Assembly (NCBI RefSeq): GCF_002878395.1
Contig: NC_061121.1
Coordinates: 131,387,696 to 131,451,695, forward strand
DNA length: 64,000 nucleotides
Origin: Capsicum annuum
Taxonomy: Eukaryota; Streptophyta; Magnoliopsida; Solanales; Solanaceae
Reading direction: 5' to 3'
Part shown: in pieces, positions 1 to 10,429 of the stretch
Layout: each line of letters begins with the position of its first letter
How positions within the stretch are numbered: the first letter of the stretch is position 1
The notes under the pieces: model-generated
Database searches by the model: none
Told to the model about the DNA's origin: nothing
The model's input: the letters and a program-made list of their open reading frames with translations, nothing else
Translations under genes and position numbers: made by a program

Positions 1-841
1 GAGTCCAAAGGACGGATATTGGAAACTCATGTTTGCCAACATGAGGGATGGTCTTTATGACCTTAAGCTTGTGGAGTACAAGGCAATCCCCTAAGTATAT
101 ACATATTTATATGTATCATAGATGGCGAAAGGTACAAAAAAATCCCTAGCTATATATGGTATCTTCGGTTCGTACAGCTACATACACTAGGGCCTGTTTA
201 GGGGGTAACACTAGACATATATAGCTCGTTCGTAGAATTATGATGGTAAAGATACACAATCTAGGTTAAGGTTTTAAAATGTATGCTAAACCTTATTCCC
301 TATCCCACAATGGTATATATATATATATGTTTTTGAATAAAGTTATCTATATTATTTTTATTAGGTTTTTAATTAATGGTATTGCTTTATATTTATCCTT
401 GATTTATATATTATAGTTCACCCTATTATCCGTCATCAGGTGATGTATCCCCACGCAATGCAGGAACCAAACATACTACTACTCCTTCTACTCAGTGATT
501 TGGTGATTCGGGGACAGCGGGACAGCTTTTGAGTCAGACAGAAGTGGTGAGCTTCCATACTCTTAAAGACCCCATTTCATGCTATGAATTTCTTTTCATC
601 CTTTTTATTTTTTTTTGTTTTATTTTGTCTATGGTTGGGGGTATGTCCTGACTGGATATTCTTTGCTTTTAATTAAAGGCTTTGTTGGACTACTTGGGCA
701 TGGACAGTGTATCTTACTATATGTTTTGAATTTAACCAACATCGGATGAAGAGTAGTCAATAGTTGGGGTATTAGGGGTGGTGTATGGTGTTTGATGGAC
801 TTGAGATGCCCGACATAGCTAGGCCCTAGTTCGTACTGTCT
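1..841 (+). repeat. E1 5' LTR, 3' part only
   Basis: This stretch aligns by eye with 16829-17784, the distal part of the E1 3' LTR: the same landmarks appear in the same order (a line near the start shared with 16829-16920, an AT-rich run near 310-330 matching 17130-17160, and the closing stretch ending at a TGTC near 837-840). The 3' LTR copy carries about 130 bp near 17520-17650 that this copy lacks. The end is placed just before the primer-binding-site relic; the exact terminal base is uncertain because the expected CA is mutated. Confidence 0.75.
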
Positions 842-845
842 AAGA

Positions 846-859
846 TTGATACCAAAACC
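846..859 (+). other. E1 primer binding site relic (tRNA-iMet type)
   Basis: Fourteen bases directly after the LTR end match the standard plant initiator-Met primer site TTGGTATCAGAGCC at 10 of 14 positions, and all four differences are transitions. Position and pattern support a decayed PBS; the site would prime minus-strand DNA synthesis. Confidence 0.65.
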
Positions 860-1053
860 TAGCTTCATGGTCAATTGGGTGTCCATAAAGCATTGTCAAG
901 TAGAGTCTCTTTTAAGGGTGTCTAGCGCACCATACTTATAAGGGAGATGCTATGAGCCATTTATGAATATTTCTATTTCTTGGGTTCTATTTCTTTGGTG
1001 TAGAGTCTAAGGTCTTGGATCTCTCTAATTCTCATTTGTTCACTTTTAAGATT

Positions 1054-2345
1054 ATGCCTCACAGATGATCTGAAGCTCTTGGAAACTCCTCTGTCCCACC
1101 CAAGGACAATGTTTATGGGACACACCCTGCTTATAAGGTCCAAACCCAGTCTAGGGGTCCTTTCCTGAGTGCCCTTCTAGAGTTCCACCAGTCCTTCTCG
1201 AGGTCCTTGGGCTGACGTGACAAATGTCGAATTTCATCAGTCTATTCATATGTTGTCTTAGTTGGTAGCTTCTCAATCTAAGGGTGTGGATTCAGTTGCT
1301 CCATTATCTGAGGCCACTATACTTTTCTAATTTATGAGGTTGAACCCTGTGTTTACTCATATAAAAGTTGAGGAGGATCCTCAGGGCTCTATATATAAAA
1401 GAGAAAAGATATTCTAGGTGATGCATGTTACTAAGGTAAAAGGTTTGGAGTTTGAAACCTACCATTGAAAAGTATAGCTTATCAGTGTTTTGAAGAGTGG
1501 GAGCAGCTCAGAGGTATAGTTTATGAGTCCAGCTTGTGGGAGGACTTTTCCTGAGATTTTCTTAACCACTTCTTTTTTCAAGAGTTGAGGGGGTAGAGGA
1601 GTTTGTTAACCCAAAGCAAGGGAAGATTTCTGTCCAAGACTATGCCTTAAAGTTTAACCAATTATCTCAATATGCTCCAAAATTAGTATCTAGCATAAGG
1701 GATAGAATAAGGAAGTTCACTTTTGAGTTGTCCCAAGACTTTATTTTAGAGAGTAAGGATATCTTGTTAAACAAGGATATAGATATCTCTAGGTTGGTTG
1801 TGTACAAACAACAGGTTGAGGAAAAGAAGGCAAAGTAGGAAGAAATAGGGGAGAGGCAAAGTAAGAAGTTTAGATTTTTTTAGCAAGGTGGAGGCCAATG
1901 GAAGAGTGGTAGGGATGGTGGAAAGTTTCCTAAGAGGAAGTGGGGAAATTTTGGGTCGTACTCGATGGCAAATTCTCCCTACCCAAAGTCATCTGGTTAC
2001 GGGTATTTTTAGGGTGGCGATAGTTCTAGGTCATAGGGTGCCCAATCTCATGCTAGTGGGGTCCAATTAGTTCCATCATATCCTCCAGGTAGATTTTGTA
2101 GTCAATTACATTGGGGTTTCTGTGATGAGGGAAAGGACAAGTGCTTCAACTAGGGTTAGCCAAGGCATATTCTTAGAAATTGTCCCTTTGGTATGGTTTC
2201 TTCTAGGGAAAATAAGGTTCTTGTTGCCTCTTCATTATCTCATGCACAAAATAGTGCACCATATAGCTTCGGCAATGGTCAAAATTGAATCTAGGCTCTC
2301 AGTACCTGTCAAGAGTCTGAGGTATTTCTTAATGTTATTACTAGT
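1054..2345 (+). pseudogene. E1 gag (capsid/nucleocapsid) remnant
   Basis: Starts with an ATG at 1054 (MPHR), the same place and wording as gag of E5 (MSPK at 41116). An in-frame stop follows within a few codons. Recognisable pieces are a capsid segment around 1330-1500, a helical stretch around 1600-1800 ending in a lysine/glutamate-rich region (1790-1870), a glycine/serine/arginine-rich linker (1880-2080), and a CCHC zinc-knuckle relic near 2095-2180 that reads Cys, His, Cys in the right spacing but is broken by a stop. Gag would package element RNA into virus-like particles. Not functional here. Confidence 0.7.
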
Positions 2346-4240
2346 ATGTTGAAACTCTTTTCTCATGATGTGTACTATCTACACTCTTTGGGGTCCACTC
2401 TTTCTTATGTTACCCCATTTGTAGTTGTGGATTTTGGTGTAGGTCCTGAGTGTATTTTGTACCCTTTTTCTATTTCTACCTTGGTGGGTGACTCTGTGGT
2501 TGCTAGAAGAGTCTATAGGGGTTGTGTACAATCTTGGGGTGGTTGAGATACTTTGGTGGATCTTTTTAAATAGGCATAGTTTATTTTGATGTCATATTGC
2601 GAATGGACTAGTTGCACTAATGATATGCTTCTCTAGACTGTCAAGCCTATAAGGTCATTTAAAAACTCCCTAATAAGCTAGGTATTGAGTGGGAGGGTGG
2701 TTCTCTAGCACCCAAGGAAAGGTTCATACCATATCTTAAAGATTGGAGATTATCATCTTGTCATTCCAGGTTAAAGATTCTAATTCAGAGAGTTCTTCTT
2801 TGTATTCTATATTGATGGTGAATGAATATCCTGAGGTTTTTCCTGATGACCTTCCTGATGTCCTTCTCGATAGGGAGATCAATTTTGGGATTAATCTTGT
2901 TTCGAACACTCATCCTATTACTATTCCCCTGAATAAATGGATACATATAAGTTTAAGGAATTTAAGGAGAAATTAAAGGGCCTTTTAGACAAGGATTTCA
3001 TCCATCCTAGTATGTCGCCATAGGGTGCGCTTGTTCTATTAGTTCACTAGAAGGATGGTTCCCTTCAGATTTGTATTGATTACTTGCAATTGAATAAGCT
3101 GATGGTAAATAATAAGTACCCTCTTCCAAAGATAGATGATTTGTTTGATCAACTCCAGGGTGCTAAGTTTTTCTCCATGATTAATCTTTGGTCCAAGTAT
3201 CATTAATTAAAGATTACGAAAGTGGATATTCCTAAGACTGCCTTCCGAACCCAGTATGGTCACTATGACATTTTGGTCATGTCTTTTGGGATGCCCCAAT
3301 GAAATTCATAGATTTAATGAACATAGTATTCTATTAGTTTCTGGATATGTTCATCACTGTATTCATAGATGATATTTTGATGTATTCCAAGAGCGAGGTG
3401 GATCAAACCAATCACCTCTACATTGTATTAAAAACCATGAAAGAGAGGTAGTTATATGCCAAATTTTTGAAAAGTAAATTCTGGTTGAATGCTGTCACTT
3501 TTTTGGTCATGCCATATCTAGTAAAGGGATTATGGTGGATCCACAAAAAGTTATAGTCATTAAGAAGTGGCCTAGACCCACAAATCCAATCGACATTCTT
3601 AGCTTCTTGGTTTAGCCAGTTACTGCTGGAGGTTTGTGGAATATTTTTCAACTATAGCTTTCCCGTTGAGTAAGCTAACTCAGAAGAAGGTGAAGTTCTC
3701 ATAGTCTATGCTTCTGAGGGTAGTTTTGAGAAGCTAAAAGAAAAATTGACTTTAGCTCTAGTTTTAACCTTACCCGAGGGTAATGATGCATTCGTGGTTT
3801 ATTGTGATACATCTCTTATGAGAATTGGTTGCGTTCTGATGCAGCACAGTAAGGTGATAGCTTATGTCTATATATAGTTAAAGGTGCATGAGAGAAATTA
3901 CCTGACTCGTAACCTAGAGATGTTAGCTTTGGTGTTCGCATAAAGATCTAGCATCACTATTTGTATGGAGTTCATGTGGATATAATTTCAGATCAAAAGA
4001 GCCTACAATATGTTTTCACCTAGAAAGATCTTAATATCAGACAGAGGACATGGCTTGAGCTACTCAAGGATTATGACATGATCTTTTACTATCACCCAGG
4101 TAAAGCTAACATTATTTCTGATACTCTTAGAATGTTATCCATAGAGAGTCTAGCTTATATGGATGAGGAGAAGAAATAATTTGTGAAAGATATTCACCAT
4201 TTGACTAACCTTGAAGTTTTCTTCTTGGACTCATAGGATG
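2346..4240 (+). pseudogene. E1 protease, reverse transcriptase and RNase H remnant
   Basis: Protease lies at 2346-2546: the family active-site line DPGSTLSYVTP reads SLGSTLSYVTP, so the catalytic Asp is gone. Reverse transcriptase starts near 2815 (PEVFPDDLPDV), passes [20 protein letters not shown] (about 3110-3170), and has the catalytic box as FIDD at 3362-3373 with both Asp present. The thumb continues to about 3700. RNase H follows (about 3760-4140), recognised by the VYCDTSLMRIGCVLMQHSK stretch and the later YHPGKANI segment. Many TGG codons read as TAG and several frameshifts break the frame. Confidence 0.8.
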
Positions 4241-4479
4241 GTGGTGTGTTTATACAAAATATGGCACAGTCATCTCTTGGTGTAGAGGTGAAAGAGAAAT
4301 AGGCATTGGATCCTGATTTAAGAAGGATTAAGAGAGATGTAGGTTAGCAAAGGGTAATGGATTTTGAGACTAGTGGTAGTGGTATCTTAAGGTACCAAGG
4401 TAGATAATGTGTTCTTGATATGGATGGATTATGAGAAAGTAATTTGTCAGAGGCTTATGGGTCGCTTTATACTATTCAT

Positions 4480-5815
4480 CTTGTTTTGACAAAATTGTAT
4501 CATGATATTAGGGTGATTTATTGGCGAAACAATATAAAGTGAGATATGCCCATTTTTGTGGCTAAATGCATGATGCATGGTGTGTCAATAAGTAAAGTCA
4601 AACACTTAAGGTCCGGTGGGTTATCTCAAGAGATTAAATTGCCTATATAGAAATGAGATGTAATCAATATGGATTTTGTTACTAGTGTTACCCGATCACG
4701 GAACCAGTTTGATTCAATTTAGGTCATCATGCATAGATGACTAAGTCTGCTTACTTCTTGCTAGTGAGGATTAATTATTCGATTGAGGATTATTCCAAGT
4801 TAATTCTTTGGGAGATCATATATTTCATGGTACTCGGGTTTCAATCACTTAAGATCATAGTACTCAGTTGTCATCTTAATATTGGAAATCATTCCAAAGA
4901 GGTTTGGGAACTAAGGTAAGCCTTAGTACTTCTTTTCACCCGCAGGTGGATGGGCAAGAGGAAAGAACAATTTAGGTTTTTTGAAGATATGCTTCGGGCA
5001 TACGTGACTGACTATGGTGGTAGTTGGGTCCATTATTTTCCCTTCATAGAGTTTGAGTATAATATCAATTATCACTATAATATTGGTATGGCCCCTATTG
5101 AGGCGTTGTATCGTAGGAGGTGTCGTTCTTGTATTGGATGGTATGAAGTTGGTGAAAATGAATTGTTCAGTCCTTACTTAGTTTACCTTAGCCATGGAGA
5201 AGGTGAAGGTGATTCAGGATAGCTTGGCCACCCAAAGTCGCCAAAATTCCTATGCAGATTTGAGGAATAGGGAGTTAGAGTTTGAGGTTGGTGATAGGGT
5301 ATTCATAATGGTATGAAGGTGATTCAGGATAGGCTTGGCCTCCCAAAGTCGCCAAAATTCCTATGTAGATTTAAGGAATAAGGAGTTAGAGTTTGAGGTT
5401 GGTGATAGGGTATTCATAATGGTATCTCCCATGAAAGGGGTAATGCAGTTTGGTAAGAAGGAAACGTTTAATACTCGGTATGTTGGTCCATATCTGGTGT
5501 TGAAGAGGGTTGGTAATGTTTAATATTAATTAGAGTTTCCTCCTAGTTTGAGTTCCATTCACCCAGTGTTCCATGTGTTAATATTAAGGAAGTATGTGAG
5601 TGATCCATTGCTGATTGTGCCTATCAAGGATAGTGGTTTTTGTATTCATTTGTCTTATAAGGAAGTCCCCATTGAATTTTTAGATTAGCAAGTTTGTCAA
5701 TTGCGGACGAAGGAAGTAGCTTCGATAAAGGTTCATTGGAGGAACCACAAGGTTTAAGAGGCTACTTGGGAGGCTGAGAAGGACATGAAGTCCAAGTAGC
5801 CATTCTTTTTAAATT
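4480..5815 (+). pseudogene. E1 integrase with C-terminal chromodomain remnant
   Basis: The zinc-binding part is seen at about 4495-4590 (YHDIRVIYWRNNIK, then FVAKCMMHG: the second Cys of the CxxC is lost). The core begins near 4665 (INMDF, first catalytic Asp), but the middle is frame-shifted; the later core and linker appear at 4950-5220. The GDRVFIM segment is at about 5400. The chromodomain is at about 5655-5800 (VPIEFLD, then ATWEAEKDM), typical of chromoviruses, where it is thought to steer integration to heterochromatin. A 110-bp tandem duplication (5205-5424) shifts the frame. Inactive. Confidence 0.75.
5205..5424 (+). repeat. 110-bp tandem duplication in E1 integrase
   Basis: Two adjacent copies (5205-5314 and 5315-5424), both starting with GAAGGTGATTCAGGATAG and ending at ATTCATAATGGTAT, with only a handful of differences. 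Because 110 is not a multiple of three, the event breaks the reading frame. Confidence 0.85.
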
Positions 5816-5950
5816 CCTCAGGTAATCATGCCTAAGGTATGTTTTATTCTTGACATTATTGTTTTCTAACTTAGTTAAAGGTAAGATTAGAGGTATATGG
5901 AGTACAATCGTGTTTGTTTTCCTTGACCCATCATTCGATGATGAATGATC

Positions 5951-5964
5951 CAAGAGCGGGAGAA
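5951..5964 (+). other. E1 polypurine tract
   Basis: A short purine-rich run (CAAGAGCGGGAGAA) lies directly before the TGTAATGCC start of the 3' LTR. This is the expected site of plus-strand priming in an LTR retrotransposon. Confidence 0.65.
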
Positions 5965-6034
5965 TGTAATGCCTTGGATTTTTGGCCCTTAAAATTTTTC
6001 TTGAGCTTTGAGCTCACTTCCTTGATTATGACTT

Positions 6035-6055
6035 AACCATATGAGTCATATGGTT
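6035..6055. other. Inverted repeat in E1 U3
   Basis: Arms AACCATATG and CATATGGTT are perfectly complementary around the loop AGT. It lies about 70 bp inside the LTR. It could be a hairpin or a dimeric binding site; function is unknown. Confidence 0.55.
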
Positions 6056-6488
6056 TCTTGACAAGTCAGGTGGCCTTAGTCATAGCATGTCCAGTAGATG
6101 GTGTTTGGGTTTTTGCCTTAGTTACAACTTTAGGGATACAAGTCATAAGGATTGGTATAGGTTATTAGGATGAGACATAACCGAATCAGTAAGTTTGTGG
6201 CTTGACTCTGCTATGAGTATGAGTATCTCACTAAAAGCCATGAGGATAGGTTACGAGTCGTGAGGTGAAATCGTATGTTGTCTAGTGTCTAACCCCTTTG
6301 AGTTCTATTTTGCCTATGATTAGAACTTGCGACTCGAAGGGTCTGGCCACGAGTTGGGTGGTTGATTCATAAGGTTTACAATGTATGGGGGTCATGGTTA
6401 CTATCTTTGTTACTACTCATGGTCACGAGTCGTAAGGAGTGGTTACAAGTCGATTCTTGACTCGTAGCCAAAGGAGACACCTTTTAGC

Positions 6489-6493
6489 GTTTA
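6489..6493. repeat. Target site duplication GTTTA, left copy (E2)
   Basis: GTTTA directly precedes the E2 LTR and recurs at 15986-15990 directly after the other E2 LTR. A 5-bp duplication is the rule for LTR retrotransposon integration. Confidence 0.9.
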
Positions 6494-8730
6494 TGTCACA
6501 ACCCGAACTAGGGCCTGGCCGTGACGAACATCCCAAACCATGAAGGCCCAGAATACACTCCTCTATCTGGTAATCATGCACAACATTCTTATAAATAAGG
6601 AAAATGCGGAATCATAATCAACTACGGAAACATGGTCAATTCTGAATTTCAACATAAGTATGGAAAATTGAAAAAAACCAGCTATATCTAATAACGTCCA
6701 ACTCAGTCTATGAAATCTCTACTATGAGGAAATCTTACAACTGTCAAAAACTGGGACAAGGCCCCCAGTAGACCAAAATGGACATAAATAACATGATCTA
6801 AATAAGCCTTTCGGAGTAGATAAGGCTCACCAACTGGACACTGCAACTCAGTCTGACAAGTGCTACTGCTTTTCTGGACCCCTAGACTGAGCCTCAGAAC
6901 ATGGAGGGAAGGGGGGGTCAATACAGATGTACTGGTACAAAAAGCATTCCAAAATAATACTTTTATATAAATAAAATAACGGAGAGAAATATCTCAAATA
7001 TCATACATAAAGTAATTTTCTAAATACATGGGTACCTTTCTGAAAATCATAAATCATTCTTGACAATGCAGTTTCTGTTCTTCATATTAATTCTAAGCTA
7101 GGTGGTACACCTCTAAAATTCTAAAATCCCACGGGCTGCATGGAATCCTTCATTGAATCGGTGGGGAAGTTCCCAACCCAAGTGTTCTTGAAGGGTTTGA
7201 GTTTCTATTCTAATATGCCATACAACACTAGGCCAGCGTAAAATCCCTCTAAAGGACATAATACCCCGGATCGGCAAATAACAGTTTTGGGGAACGAGTT
7301 GTCTAAAATGATTCCTTCTTTGGGGAACCACCTAAGCTCTCTTTATGCCCAATTTTATCCTATTCTGAATCATGCATTTTTCTAGTTTCAATATGTGAAA
7401 AGTCTAATTTAGCATGTGCATTCTATTCTGTTCTGAATTATCATGGCATAATCTTAATTGGTGTCATCACACCAAGGCTTGCAAGTCCTAATTCTAAGCC
7501 ATAATTCAATAAGCATGATCTTCCATTAAAACTTAGTTCATACCACCCAAACATGCAAATAGTATAAAAGATTTCATGTTCCGTAAGCATAAGTCAAAAC
7601 TATGCAAGAACTGTTCAAACATAAGGTGGTCATGTGCTTTTGGCAAAATGTATGCACTCTTTCATTATATGTATTTTCAACATTTTCAATACAAAAAACC
7701 CTCTCTTTTCAATTCAAGATTCATAAATCAAGACACTTCGTAACATGCTTTTAAAGATGCATTTCAAAATAATCCATATCATGTGAAACATGGGAACAAT
7801 TACATCAAGAGAGGGATTTCATGTGAGTCATGCTCTCAATTCGAATATTAACTTAAAAAAAATATATATATACATATATCAATTCAAATCAATGTGGAGA
7901 AGGTCAAAAGACCAAAACAATACCATCAAGATTTCTAAAATATGAATGTATTCATAAATCTGAAAACCTCTTTCTTAAAATCATGATTTGTATATCCATG
8001 AGATATTAGGAAAACCCCATGTACCTCTATTTAGGGTTTCAAAGGGTTCTGCTTGATGTCCACGACTTTGGAATTCCAAATCTTCAATTTGTTTTGAAAA
8101 CCCACGGTTGAATCTTGAAATGTTTAGGTTTTAAATTTGAACCCTAGGGTGAGTTCTTGTGAACTTTTGGGGAACACATGAGTAATATGGTCACTTCGGA
8201 ATATAATCTCGTGTTTTAGCTAATAAGGCAGTGGGAATTACCTAAAATACCCTTAATGAGATGGAGTAAAAATTACAACTGGGTTCCCGATTTTATGGGC
8301 CACCGCGACGCGCCACAATCGCGGTGGCTCACTGGAAAAATGACAATTGGGAAATTTCCTTATTCCGCAATGCACCACGATCGCGGAGTCTCACTGCAAA
8401 TTGAAGAATGCAAAATTATGTTCCTCCGTGATGCGCCACTATTCCGAGGTCCCACTGGAATTTGATAATTACTAATTAAACCCTCTCTGCGACACGCTAA
8501 CCACCAGAATGACGATGTTTCACGACTTGCACATAAAATAGCCATAACTTCATCATTGAGTGTCTGTTTTGGATGAATCTTATATCTACGGAAAGCTTTT
8601 TCACTCATCTACGTAATGAAAAGTTAAAATTTAAATAATTTCAAAGTGATTTGAGTATAATTTGCTCTAGAAATCCATGCTTGATACTTTTAGGGACAAA
8701 TTTTTAGTTACGAACTTTCGAGGCATTACA
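6494..8730 (-). repeat. E2 3' LTR
   Basis: It starts at 8730 on the - strand (TGTAATGCC) and ends at 6494. It is colinear with 13768-15985. Near its U3 end it carries a GC-rich hairpin array (8297-8449). It contains no coding region of its own; open frames here are incidental. Confidence 0.9.
8297..8449. other. Three-unit GC-rich hairpin array in E2 U3
   Basis: Unit 1: arms GCCACCGCGA (8299-8308) and TCGCGGTGGC (8319-8328), a perfect 10-bp stem. Unit 2: arms at 8364-8371 and 8380-8387 with one mismatch. Unit 3: arms at 8423-8432 and 8441-8449, imperfect. Loops share a GCRCCAC-like core, and each unit is followed by a CTCACTG or CCCACTGG tail. Unit spacing is about 60 bp. The arms differ between units 1 and 2, but pairing is kept. 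The E2 5' LTR has a decayed version near 15556-15720. Confidence 0.75.
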
Positions 8731-8746
8731 ATATCCCCCCCTTGGG
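8731..8746 (-). other. E2 polypurine tract
   Basis: A pyrimidine run on the + strand (CCCCCCCTTGGG region), purine-rich on the - strand, directly abuts the TGTAATGCC start of the 3' LTR. It is the plus-strand primer site. Confidence 0.8.
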
Positions 8747-8779
8747 AACATTCATCTCCGAAAGTTGACGCGGAACACA

Positions 8780-10130
8780 GACAAGTATGAATTCAAGTAT
8801 ACTAAGGCATAGAAAGAATAAGAAAAGGATTGTACCTTCCATTACGTCATCCAATGGGTCAAAAATATTTTGGTATCCAGCTCTCATGTCAACTTCGGAT
8901 TCCCAAGTTGCTTCTTCTATTTTCTGGTTTTTCCACAACACTTTAACTGAGGCTATCTCTTTGTTTCTCAATTTTCTAACTTGGCGATCCAAAATTTTTA
9001 CAGGCTCTTTTTCATAGGATAGGAGTCAGTCACTTTGATTTTTTCCACAGGCAACACTAATGAATGGTCTCCAATACATTTCTTCAACATAGATAAATGA
9101 AATACTGGATGGACAGAACACAAACTGGAAGACAATTCTAACTCATATGCAACACCACCTACACTTCTTACAATCTAATAGGGTCCTATATAATAAGGAC
9201 TTAGCTTACCTCTCTTCCCGAATCTCATTAATCCCTTCATAGGAGAAACCTTGAGAAATACCCAATCTCCAACTTTAAATTCTAGATCTCTTCTCCTAAT
9301 ATCGGCGTAGGATTTTTGACGACTCTGAGCTATCTTAAGTCATTCTCTTATAATTTTCACATCTTTCATTTCCCATTGAACGAGATTAGGCCCAAACATC
9401 TGCATCTCACCTACTTCATACAATCCTATCGGAGACCTATATCACCTCTCATACAATGCCTTAAATGCTGACATCTTAATACTGCAATGGAAACTATTAT
9501 TATATGCGAACTCTATCAATGGAAAATTATCTACCCAACTGCCTTTGAAGTTAATTACGCAGGCCCTCAACATATCCTCAAGGGTCTAAATGGTGCGCTC
9601 TGCTTGCCCATCTATTTGGGGGTAAAAAGCAGTACTATGGTTCACTTAGGTACCTAAACCTCTCTGGAATGATCTCCAAAACTGAGAAGAGAACTGCATA
9701 TCTCAGTCGAATATGAAAGACAAAGGTGTCCCATGCAAACAAACTATTTCTGCTAAGAACAGCTTGGCATAATCCTCTCCCGGATAGCTAGTCCTGACAG
9801 GCAGAAAGTGCGCTGACTTAGTCAGCTTATCTATAATTACCCATATAGAATCATACTGGTTTCGGGACTTCGAAAGTCCTGAAATGAAGTCTATATTGAT
9901 CATCTCCCATTTCCATTAAGGCAAAGATATCTCTTGAGATATACCGCCTAGCCTCATATGTTCTACCTTAACTTATTGGCAATTCAAACACTTGGAAACA
10001 AAGTTAGCCACATCACGCTTCATACTATTCCACCAATATATGGATTTCAGGTCATGGTAAATCTTAGTAGAGCCTGTGTGAACAACATACCTCAAAGTGT
10101 GGGCTTCGTCGAGGATTCTCTTCCGCAAAC
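8780..10130 (-). pseudogene. E2 integrase with chromodomain remnant
   Basis: Reading leftward, the zinc-binding part lies at about 10080-9970 with VHTGSTKIYHDL and the CLNC pair. The catalytic core starts at 9903 (MINIDFISGLS, first Asp) and continues through HFLPVRTSYP to GTPLSFIFD (second Asp, about 9703). The remainder to about 9250 is frame-broken. The chromodomain is at 8992-8800 (MDRQVRKLRNKEIASVKVLW, then EEATWESEVDM). Integrase would insert element DNA; the chromodomain is the hallmark of chromoviruses. Stops and shifts make it inactive. Confidence 0.82.
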
Positions 10131-10429
10131 CATTAACATCTGGTACACATAATCTACCTTGATACCTCAAAATACCATCACCACCAATTTTGAAGGATAT
10201 AACCTTCTGCTGACCCACATCATTCTTAATTTTCATCAAGATGGGATCTCCGGCCTGGTTTTCTTTAACTTCTGGACAAAGGGATGATTTAGCTATATCA
10301 GACATAACCATCCCTTCATCTTCAAAATCTAGGAGTCGTACTCTAAGATTTGCAAGTCGGTGAACACCCTTCACCATTTCTCTTTTCCCTTCCTCAACAT
10401 GAGAAAGACTGCCCATCGACAAACTACTG

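Larger units (their letters stand above)
5965..6493 (+). repeat. E1 3' LTR, first segment (U3)
   Basis: Begins TGTAATGCCT right after the purine tract and runs to the E2 insertion point. It contains a perfect 9-bp inverted repeat at 6035-6055 and several copies of an ACGAGTCGT-like motif (about 6250-6470). It continues at 15991 after E2. Confidence 0.8.

Noticed and set aside
629..886. Minus-strand 85-codon ORF in the E1 5' LTR
   Set aside because: It lies inside LTR and PBS sequence, has low-complexity composition and no family resemblance; it is a chance open frame.
6703..6921. Open frames inside the E2 LTR (also 7113-7331 and 8256-8608)
   Set aside because: The second E2 LTR does not keep these frames open, and the sequence is explained as LTR.
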